A DNA stretch of 13,710 nucleotides from Hyphomicrobiales bacterium. Its GTDB lineage: Bacteria; Pseudomonadota; Alphaproteobacteria; Rhizobiales; Beijerinckiaceae. Position 1 is the first letter of the stretch. Each line of letters begins with the position of its first letter. Below the pieces are notes generated by a model. The model did not search any database, was not told the origin of the DNA, and worked only from the letters and a program-made list of their open reading frames with translations. Position numbers and translations under genes: made by a program. The DNA lies in NCBI GenBank assembly GCA_028865375.1, contig JAGWKJ010000029.1, positions 1-13,710 of the forward strand, written 5' to 3'. Shown piece by piece: positions 1 to 5,246 of this stretch.

Positions 1-53
1 CATGCGGTGCGCGGCGCGGAATAATTCGGCGGCGGCGGCGCGGGCGCGTTCAT
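1..53 (-). CDS. Start of a gene coupled to the response regulator, probably sensor histidine kinase (partial)
   Basis: Only the first 17 codons lie in the window: M-N-A-P-A, a run of prolines, then N-Y-S-A-P-R-T-A. The ATG at 53..51 overlaps the TGA of the response regulator (52..50) as ATGA, which is typical of translational coupling. An OmpR-type regulator is usually followed or preceded by its HATPase sensor kinase, so that is the expected product. Nothing in the 17 visible residues proves it; a proline-rich cytoplasmic tail before the first membrane helix would be compatible. Confidence 0.5.
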   Translation of the reverse strand, partial: MNAPAPPPPNYSAPRTA

Positions 54-784
54 CCCGACGCGCCTTCGGTGGCCAGCCGATAGCCGACCCCCCGCACGGT
101 GAGGAGATGGCGCGGTTCGGCGGGGTCGGCTTCGATCTGGCGCCGCAGGCGATTGATCTGCACGTCGATGGTGCGCTCGTTCTCCGCCTCGCCCTCCGCG
201 CCCAGCGCCAGGCGCGACACCGGATCGGGCGCGGCCAGCGCCAGCGCGCGCAGCAAATCGCGTTCGCGGTCGGTGAGGCGCAATTCCTCGTCGCCTCGCG
301 ACAGCGCGCCGGAATTGGCCTCGAACGCGAAGTCGCCGAACCGCACGAACCGCGTCGGCAGCGCGCGCGTGCGCGGCGCCGAGCGCCGCAACAGCGCGGC
401 GACGCGCAACAGGAGCTCGCGCGGGTCGAAAGGCTTGGCGAGGTAATCGTCGGCGCCGGCCTCGAGCCCGGCGACGCGGTCGTCGGCGGCGTCGAGCGCG
501 GTCAGCATCAGGATCGGCATCTCCGACAGGCGCCTGCGTTCGCGCGCGAAGGCGCGGCCGTCGACGCCCGGCATCATCACGTCGAGGATCGCGAGGTCGA
601 AGTCGAACCGCCCGAGCTGTGCGCGGGCCTCCTCCGCGTCGGCCGCCACGGCGACGCGGTAGCCGCTCTCGCCGAGAAAGCGGGCGAGCAGGCCGCGAAT
701 CCGCGTGTCGTCGTCGACCACCAGCACGTGGGGCGCGTCGTCGGGCGGGGCGGGCGGCGTCACGGCGCCGGTCGTCGGATCCAT
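50..784 (-). CDS. OmpR/PhoB-family DNA-binding response regulator
   Basis: Two-component response regulator of 244 residues. The receiver domain spans about residues 18-133: acidic pocket D24-D25, phospho-acceptor D68 in LDVMMPGVDG, switch T95, Y114 and conserved K117 in KPFD. A winged-helix DNA-binding domain follows (about 145-238), ending in the family's typical LLTVRGVGYRL. When phosphorylated by its partner kinase it should bind promoter DNA. The ATG at 784 has a good Shine-Dalgarno (AAGG at 795..792, 7-base gap) and lies 25 bases inside the upstream MarR gene. A GTG at 763..761 that forms GTGA with the MarR stop is an alternative start and would give 237 residues. MarR plus regulator in one operon resembles the petP-petR pair of Rhodobacter, which affects respiratory cytochrome expression; that link is an inference from arrangement, not proven by the sequence. 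Confidence 0.93.
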   Translation of the reverse strand: MDPTTGAVTPPAPPDDAPHVLVVDDDTRIRGLLARFLGESGYRVAVAADAEEARAQLGRFDFDLAILDVMMPGVDGRAFARERRRLSEMPILMLTALDAADDRVAGLEAGADDYLAKPFDPRELLLRVAALLRRSAPRTRALPTRFVRFGDFAFEANSGALSRGDEELRLTDRERDLLRALALAAPDPVSRLALGAEGEAENERTIDVQINRLRRQIEADPAEPRHLLTVRGVGYRLATEGASG

Positions 785-1272
785 TGCTCGACCTTGGGCC
801 GCTCGCGGGCGTCGATCATCGCGAGCAGGAAAGCGCGCGCGCAGGGGGCCGTGGCGTCGGGCCCTTCGGCGAACGCGCGCTCGAACCGGCGCGCTTGCAG
901 CTCGGTCAATTCGCGCGCCAGCGCCGCGCCGCGGTCGGTGCAGAAAAGGAGGCGCTGGCGACGGTCCGCGACCCCCGCGTGCGCCTCGACGAAGCCCTTG
1001 TCGAGCAGCTCCTTCAGCACGCGGTTGAGGCTCTGCTTGGTGATGCGCAGGACGTCCAGCAATTCGGCGATCGCGATGCCGGGCCGCCGGTTCACGAAAT
1101 GCAGCACGCGATGGTGCGCGCGGCCGAACTTGTAGCGCTCGAGCAACCGGTCGGCGTCGCCCACGAAATCGCGATAGGCGAAGAACAGCAGCTCGATCAT
1201 CTCGACCATCGGCGCCGCCCCCGGCGCGACGCGCCGGTCCCGCTCTTCTGGATATGTCAGCATTGTTGACAT
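760..1272 (-). CDS. MarR-family transcriptional regulator
   Basis: A 170-residue winged-helix regulator of usual MarR length. Helices at about 22-60 form the start of the dimer interface. The helix-turn-helix is at about 66-92, with a recognition helix around I77-TKQSLNRVLKEL. The wing carries the family's D-x-R pattern (D103, R105), followed by a long C-terminal dimerisation helix. It is the first gene of a minus-strand operon with the response regulator (25-base overlap). Two in-frame ATGs, at 1272 and 1263, compete for the start and neither has a convincing Shine-Dalgarno. The first lies within a perfect inverted repeat that probably is the protein's own operator. It is divergent from ilvE, and the same repeat covers the ilvE -35 box, so ilvE is the likely second target. 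The ligand cannot be read from the sequence. Confidence 0.9.
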   Translation of the reverse strand: MSTMLTYPEERDRRVAPGAAPMVEMIELLFFAYRDFVGDADRLLERYKFGRAHHRVLHFVNRRPGIAIAELLDVLRITKQSLNRVLKELLDKGFVEAHAGVADRRQRLLFCTDRGAALARELTELQARRFERAFAEGPDATAPCARAFLLAMIDARERPKVEQWIRRPAP

Positions 1273-1273
1273 A
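1253..1273. promoter_or_regulatory. Candidate MarR operator, perfect inverted repeat
   Basis: TATGTCA (1253-1259) and TGACATA (1267-1273) are perfect 7-bp arms separated by 7 bases, the size and symmetry expected for a MarR dimer site. A third half-site, ATGTC at 1275-1279, pairs with GACAT (1268-1272) across two bases. The repeat overlaps the marR start codon and the -35 box of the ilvE promoter. It is A+T-rich compared with its surroundings. Binding by the neighbouring MarR protein is inferred. Confidence 0.7.
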
Positions 1274-1294
1274 AATGTCGCTTGCCGTTAGATT
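1266..1294 (+). promoter_or_regulatory. Sigma-70-type promoter for ilvE
   Basis: A perfect -35 hexamer TTGACA (1266-1271) is followed after exactly 17 bases by TAGATT (1289-1294, 4 of 6 matches to TATAAT). Transcription would start near 1301, giving a leader of about 60 bases before the ilvE ATG at 1363. The -35 box lies within the right arm of the inverted repeat, so bound MarR would block RNA polymerase. Confidence 0.65.
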
Positions 1295-1362
1295 GGTTTC
1301 GGATCGAAGCTTAGCGCAAGGACGCCCCGGCGGTCATCCGACGCGGCGCAAGGGAGCGAAAC

Positions 1363-2250
1363 ATGGCGGGACCGGCGTTCGACGATCGTGACGGGACGAT
1401 CTGGCTCGATGGCAAGCTCGTGCCGTGGCGCGACGCCAAAGTCCACGTTCTCACCCATGCGATGCACTACGCGAGCGCGGTGTTCGAGGGCGAACGGGCC
1501 TACGGCGGCGTCATCTTCAAGTCGCGCGAACATTCCGAACGGCTGCTCCGCTCGGCAGGCATCCTCGACTTCGAAATTCCCTATTCCGCGGCCGAGATCG
1601 ACGCCGCCAAGGCGTTGACGCTGGAGAAGAACGGCCTGACCGACGCGTACGTGCGCCCGGTCGCCTGGCGCGGATCGGAAATGATGGGCGTGGCCGCGCA
1701 GCACAACAAGATCCACCTCGCCATCGCGGTCTGGGATTGGCCGAGCTATTTCGATCCGGCCCAGCGCATGAAGGGCATCCGCCTCGACATCGCCGATTAC
1801 CGCCGTCCCGACCCGAAGACGGCGCCCTCGCTCGCCAAGGCGGCCGGGCTCTACATGATCTGCACGATCTCCAAGCACCGCGCCGAACGCAAGGGCTATG
1901 CGGACGCGCTGATGCTGGATTGGCAGGGCCGCGTGGCCGAATGCACCGGCGCCAACGTGTTCTTCGTCAAGGACGGCAAGCTGCATACGCCGATCGCGGA
2001 TTGCTTCCTGTCGGGCATCACGCGCGCCACCGTGATCGAGCTCGCCAAGGCGCGCGGAATCGAAGTGGTCGAGCGACGCATCATGCCCGAGGAATTGGCC
2101 GACCTGCCCGAATGCTTCATCGTGGGCACCGCCGCCGAGATCACGCCGGTGGGCGAAATCGGTCCGCACCGCTATACGCCCGGCGCGCTGACGGCGGCCT
2201 TGATCGACGACTATTCCGCCGTCGTGCGGCCCAAGGCGAAGGCGGCGTGA
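1363..2250 (+). CDS. ilvE: Branched-chain amino acid aminotransferase
   Basis: PLP fold-type IV aminotransferase of 295 residues. It transfers the amino group between glutamate and the 2-oxo acids of valine, leucine and isoleucine in the cytoplasm. The PLP-binding lysine is K159 in the SLAKAAGLY segment, and E193 in AECTGANVFF is the conserved acidic residue that contacts the cofactor nitrogen. The substrate and cofactor phosphate region GITRATVIELA starts at G218, and a second loop GTAAEITPV at 255-263 is conserved. The family often has Asn where this protein has Leu163 (AGLY); my recollection is that AGLY is common in alphaproteobacterial members. The start is set by AGGGAG at 1351-1356, 6 bases before ATG. 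It is transcribed alone from a promoter that overlaps a candidate MarR site, and is convergent with moaE 28 bases downstream without an obvious terminator hairpin. Confidence 0.93.
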   Translation: MAGPAFDDRDGTIWLDGKLVPWRDAKVHVLTHAMHYASAVFEGERAYGGVIFKSREHSERLLRSAGILDFEIPYSAAEIDAAKALTLEKNGLTDAYVRPVAWRGSEMMGVAAQHNKIHLAIAVWDWPSYFDPAQRMKGIRLDIADYRRPDPKTAPSLAKAAGLYMICTISKHRAERKGYADALMLDWQGRVAECTGANVFFVKDGKLHTPIADCFLSGITRATVIELAKARGIEVVERRIMPEELADLPECFIVGTAAEITPVGEIGPHRYTPGALTAALIDDYSAVVRPKAKAA

Positions 2251-2278
2251 ATCCTGCGCGGACCGGAAGTCGGCCAGC

Positions 2279-2734
2279 TCAACCGCGCCATTTCGCCGTC
2301 GCCGCGTCGTCCTCCGACTTGGCGGCGACCCAACCGCCGGCACCGCCGTCCGCCCGGATTTCCTTCTTCCAGAACGGCGCCGCGACCTTCAGCCAATCCA
2401 TCAGGTAGCGCACCGCCTCGAAGGCGGCGTCGCGATGCGCGGAGGCGGCGACGACGAGCACGATGTCCTCGCCGGTCCTGATGCGCCCGTGGCGGTGGAT
2501 CACGGTCAGGCCCGAAAGCGGCCAGCGCGCTTCGGCCTCGCCCGCGACGCGGGCGATCTCGGCTTCCGCCATGCCTGGATAATGTTCGAGCTCCAATGCG
2601 ACCAAGGCGCCGCCCTCGTCGCGACAGACGCCCACGAACATCGCCAATGCGCCGACGTCCGCGCGGCCGTCGGTCAGCGCCGCGCGCTCCGCCGCCAGAT
2701 CGAAAGGTTCGGACGAGACGCGGACCTTCGCCAT
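2279..2734 (-). CDS. moaE: Molybdopterin synthase catalytic subunit MoaE
   Basis: The large subunit of molybdopterin synthase, 151 residues, close to the usual 150. With thiocarboxylated MoaD it puts two sulfurs into cyclic pyranopterin monophosphate to make molybdopterin. Visible landmarks are FVGVCRDE (33-40, with conserved Arg38), LEHYPGMAE (49-57), the HRHGRIRTGE segment (80-89), HRDAAFEA (100-107), and the lysine-rich active-site segment with K116 and APFWKKE (119-125; K123 and K124). It is the last gene of the minus-strand pgsA-moaD-moaE operon and starts one base after the moaD stop. Other cofactor genes (moaA, moaC) are not in this window. Confidence 0.95.
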   Translation of the reverse strand: MAKVRVSSEPFDLAAERAALTDGRADVGALAMFVGVCRDEGGALVALELEHYPGMAEAEIARVAGEAEARWPLSGLTVIHRHGRIRTGEDIVLVVAASAHRDAAFEAVRYLMDWLKVAAPFWKKEIRADGGAGGWVAAKSEDDAATAKWRG

Positions 2735-2735
2735 C

Positions 2736-2987
2736 TCAGCCCCCGGTCATCGGCGGGAAGAACGCGATTTCGCGCGCGCCGGCGATCGCGGCCCCGGGCT
2801 TGGCATGGACGCGATCGACCGCCGCACGCATCCCCGCCGGCGTAGCGAAGACGGCGGCATGGGTCTCGCCCCGGCCGGCCAACCATCGCATCAGGTCGGC
2901 GACGGTCGCGACCCCGGCCGGCGGGGAGATCTCTTCCTCGGACAGCCCGACCCGTTCGCGCACCGAGGCGAAATAGAGCACTTTCAT
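2736..2987 (-). CDS. moaD: Molybdopterin synthase sulfur-carrier subunit MoaD
   Basis: A small 83-residue ubiquitin-fold (beta-grasp) protein. It starts MKVLYFASVRERVG, the usual first strand of MoaD, and ends in the diagnostic Gly82-Gly83 after FFPPMT. The C-terminal glycine is adenylated and then thiocarboxylated, and it inserts into the MoaE active site as sulfur donor. The gene lies 12 bases after pgsA and one base before moaE, so MoaD and MoaE are probably made together. No strong Shine-Dalgarno is visible; reinitiation from the pgsA stop is plausible. Confidence 0.95.
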   Translation of the reverse strand: MKVLYFASVRERVGLSEEEISPPAGVATVADLMRWLAGRGETHAAVFATPAGMRAAVDRVHAKPGAAIAGAREIAFFPPMTGG

Positions 2988-2999
2988 TCGGGGACCCGC

Positions 3000-3596
3000 T
3001 TATTCCGCGCCCGCATGGGCGACGCCGGCCCTCATATAGTCCCAGCCGGTGTAAAGCGTGAGGATGGCCGCCACCCAGAGCAATGCGAGGCCGACGGTCG
3101 GCGCGGCCGTGAACACGGCGGCGCCGGCCGGGCCGGCCAGCAGGAATCCGATCGCGACCAGCTGGGCCGCCGTCTTCCACTTCGCCACCCGCGTCACCGG
3201 CACCGGTACGCGCAATTCGGCGAGATATTCGCGCAGGCCCGACACCAAGATCTCCCGGCACAGGATGATGACCGCGGCCCATAGCGAGAACCCGCGGATC
3301 GTCCCGTCGGCGACCAGCGCAAGCAGTGCGCCGGCGACCAGCAACTTGTCGGCGATGGGGTCGAGCATCCGGCCGAACGAGCTGTGCTGCGCCCAAGCGC
3401 GCGCCAGGTAGCCGTCGAAGAAGTCGGTGATCGCCGCTACGGCGAACACGCCGACCGCGACCCAGCGCATCGCGGCGACCTGCGGCCAGAACATGAGGCC
3501 GACGACGACGGGCGTCGCCACCAGCCGGCCGTAGGTGAGGATGTTCGGCAGGCTGAGCGCGGAACGGCGATTGGCGGGCGTGGCAGAGACGGCCAT
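3000..3596 (-). CDS. pgsA: CDP-diacylglycerol--glycerol-3-phosphate 3-phosphatidyltransferase
   Basis: Integral membrane enzyme making phosphatidylglycerol phosphate from CDP-diacylglycerol and glycerol 3-phosphate, the committed step to phosphatidylglycerol and cardiolipin. The CDP-alcohol phosphotransferase signature is complete: D58, D61-G62, A65-R66, G75, D79, D83 (D-x2-DG-x2-AR-x8-G-x3-D-x3-D). Several hydrophobic helices are visible, at about 26-37, 43-57, 86-96, 105-118, 145-160 and 168-183. I chose the ATG at 3596 (198 residues) because the family begins with the SLPNILTYGRL segment near residue 15. The frame is open further upstream to 3851, but that extension is low-complexity, unlike PgsA, and overlaps the divergent gene. 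First gene of the operon with moaD and moaE; in many alphaproteobacteria uvrC precedes this trio, but here a divergent sugar module does. Confidence 0.93.
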   Translation of the reverse strand: MAVSATPANRRSALSLPNILTYGRLVATPVVVGLMFWPQVAAMRWVAVGVFAVAAITDFFDGYLARAWAQHSSFGRMLDPIADKLLVAGALLALVADGTIRGFSLWAAVIILCREILVSGLREYLAELRVPVPVTRVAKWKTAAQLVAIGFLLAGPAGAAVFTAAPTVGLALLWVAAILTLYTGWDYMRAGVAHAGAE

Positions 3597-3744
3597 GGCG
3601 CGAGGGAACACGCCGCGACCCCGCCGGTCAATAGCGCGCGGCGGATGCATCGCCGCAAGCCGGGCGCGGCAAGCGCGCGCTGGCGGACGGCGCGACGCCG
3701 GTCTATGAACGCCGGCTGAGTGGTGCGAGTGACGCGTCGGGGGG

Positions 3745-4782
3745 ATGGCGGTGTCGAGGTCGGGTGCGCTGAAGGCCCGCGCGCGCGTTACGCGCGCGGG
3801 CGCGAAATTGAAGTTCACCGAGATCGGATTCGGCGGCACGGCGCTCGGCAACCTCTACCGGGCGCTGACCGAACGGGCCGCGCGGGCCACGTTGGACGGC
3901 GCTTGGGACGCCGGCATCCGCTATTTCGACGTCGCGCCCACGCATGGCTACGGCTTGGCCGAAACGCGGATCAACGGCTTCTTCCGCCACAAGGCGCGCG
4001 ACGATTTCCTCGTCGCGACCACGGTCGGCCGCCGCCTGCGCCGGCTCGCGTCGGGCGAGAGCCGGCAGGAGGGCGATTATTTCGAGACGCCGTCGCGCCG
4101 GTGCCACGACGATTATTCCTACGACGGGATCATGTTCGGCTTCGACGCGACGCTCGACCGGCTCGGGCTCGACCGGATCGACGTCGCTTTCGCGCACGAC
4201 CTCGATCCCGTTCCCGGCGTCGGGGATACCAATCTCCGTTCGTTCCTCGACGGCGGCATGAAGGCGCTGACGGGCCTGCGCGACGACGGCGCCTTGGCGG
4301 CGATCGGCGCGACGGTGTCGGACCGCAAGACCGCGGAGGTCCTCGCACGGCACGGCGGCGTCGACCTGTTCATGCTGCCGGGCAGCTACACCCTGCTTCG
4401 GCAGACCGCGCTCGACGGCGCGCTGCGGATCGCCGCCGACGCCGGGATCGGCGTCGTCGTGGGCGCCCCGTTCAACACGGGCGTGCTCGCCGCGGGCGCG
4501 CGACGCGGCGCGCGGTTCGATTACAGGGAAGCCTCCCGCGAGACGCTCGACCGCGTGAAGCGGATCGAAGCGGTGTGCGCGACGCACAAGACCAAGATCG
4601 CCGACGCCGCGCTGCGTTTCGCGCTCGCTCATCCGGCGGTTTGCAGCGTCGCGGTGGGCGTGCAAAGTCCCGCCGAATGCGCCAAAGCCGCGGCCGCGAC
4701 CGCCGCCGCGATCCCCGCCGCGCTTTGGCGCGACCTGAAAGCCGAGGGACTGTTGCGCGCCGACGCGCCGGTCCCGCGCTGA
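3745..4782 (+). CDS. Aldo/keto reductase of the D-threo-aldose/L-fucose dehydrogenase type with altered catalytic tetrad
   Basis: A 345-residue TIM-barrel aldo/keto reductase. The N-terminal TEIGFGGTALGNLYRA and GIRYFD segments are typical of sugar 1-dehydrogenases (L-fucose, D-threo-aldose, L-galactose, pyridoxal). Of the Asp-Tyr-Lys-His tetrad, Asp62 (YFD) and His151 (FAHDLD) are present. The Tyr position (five after Asp62, usually DTAPxYG) is His67 in DVAPTHGYG, and the Lys position (usually STKVGR) is Thr93 in ATTVGR. The cofactor-binding end (GVVVGAPFNTGVLA at 237-250 and HPAVCSVAVGVQSP near 296-309) looks intact, so this is not a decaying gene. It precedes fucU by 29 bases, which points to an L-fucose-like sugar. 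Either the enzyme works with different chemistry, or it binds or senses sugar without the standard reaction. The ATG at 3745 touches a G-run; the GTG at 3751 is 6 bases from that run and may be the true start. Confidence 0.88.
   Translation: MAVSRSGALKARARVTRAGAKLKFTEIGFGGTALGNLYRALTERAARATLDGAWDAGIRYFDVAPTHGYGLAETRINGFFRHKARDDFLVATTVGRRLRRLASGESRQEGDYFETPSRRCHDDYSYDGIMFGFDATLDRLGLDRIDVAFAHDLDPVPGVGDTNLRSFLDGGMKALTGLRDDGALAAIGATVSDRKTAEVLARHGGVDLFMLPGSYTLLRQTALDGALRIAADAGIGVVVGAPFNTGVLAAGARRGARFDYREASRETLDRVKRIEAVCATHKTKIADAALRFALAHPAVCSVAVGVQSPAECAKAAAATAAAIPAALWRDLKAEGLLRADAPVPR
3775..3801 (+). repeat. Perfect G+C-rich hairpin at the start of the aldo/keto reductase gene
   Basis: GCCCGCGCGCG (3775-3785) and CGCGCGCGGGC (3791-3801) form 11 uninterrupted base pairs around the 5-base loop CGTTA. 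The hairpin begins 30 bases after the annotated ATG, codes for residues 11-19 and is not followed by a T-run, so it is not a standard terminator. An mRNA hairpin of this strength could slow translation initiation or early elongation; that effect is inferred. Confidence 0.6.
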
Positions 4783-4811
4783 CGCCCGATCCGAGAAGGA
4801 ACCGAAAGACC

Positions 4812-5246
4812 ATGCTAAAAGGCATCGACCCCATTCTCACGCCCGAGTTGCTGTTCGCGCTGCGCGCGATGGGCCACGGCGACGAAATCGCCATCGTCGA
4901 CGCGAACTATCCCGCCGAAAGCGCCGGAACGCAGGTCATCCGCCTGCCGGGCTCGTCGGCCGTGCAGGCGCTGGACGCCGTGCTTTCGCTGATGCCGCTC
5001 GACGACTTCGAGCCGGAATCCGCTTGGCGCATGGAGGTCGTGGGCGCGCCCAAGCGCGAGGAGCCGATCTTCGACGAATTCCGCAAGACGATCGCCGCGC
5101 GGGCGGGCGAGCGCTTCAAGCTCGGCCGGGTCGAGCGGTTCCGCTTTTACGACCGCGTCGCCGATTGCTTCGCCGTCGTGGCGACCGGCGAAACCAGGCT
5201 CTATGGCAACGTGATCCTCAAGAAGGGCGTCATCCGGTCCGAATGA
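4812..5246 (+). CDS. fucU: L-fucose mutarotase (RbsD/FucU family)
   Basis: A 144-residue RbsD/FucU-family mutarotase that interconverts the alpha and beta anomers of L-fucose (and possibly similar sugars) in the cytoplasm. It matches E. coli FucU almost position for position at the start (MLKxIxPxxxPELL), and has the catalytic His22 in MGHGDE and Asp30. It ends with the diagnostic FYDR (112-115), TGETRLYGN (125-133) and LKKGV segments. The FucU DAHFP motif reads DANYP here (His to Asn at residue 32). AAGGA at 4796-4800 is the likely Shine-Dalgarno. Sitting directly after a sugar-dehydrogenase-like protein suggests it supplies the right anomer to it. Its stop overlaps the next start as ATGA (5243-5246), tying it to the glycosyltransferase. 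No other fucose catabolic gene (fuconate dehydratase, aldolase, permease) is in the window. Confidence 0.9.
   Translation: MLKGIDPILTPELLFALRAMGHGDEIAIVDANYPAESAGTQVIRLPGSSAVQALDAVLSLMPLDDFEPESAWRMEVVGAPKREEPIFDEFRKTIAARAGERFKLGRVERFRFYDRVADCFAVVATGETRLYGNVILKKGVIRSE

Noticed and set aside
2..1135. A long plus-strand frame across the regulator genes
   Set aside because: It is a shadow of the minus-strand response regulator and MarR genes; its protein is repetitive Arg/Ala/Gln-rich and without motifs.
2251..2278. A possible terminator between convergent ilvE and moaE
   Set aside because: The 28 bases hold no stable hairpin or T-run that I can find.
3680..3720. Short inverted repeat GCCGG/CCGGC upstream of the aldo/keto reductase
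   Set aside because: Five-base GC arms are expected by chance at this composition and are not at a promoter I can identify.
3597..3851. An 85-residue N-terminal extension of PgsA
   Set aside because: PgsA proteins begin close to the SLPNILTYGRL segment. The extension is low-complexity, overlaps the start of the divergent gene, and has no ribosome binding site.
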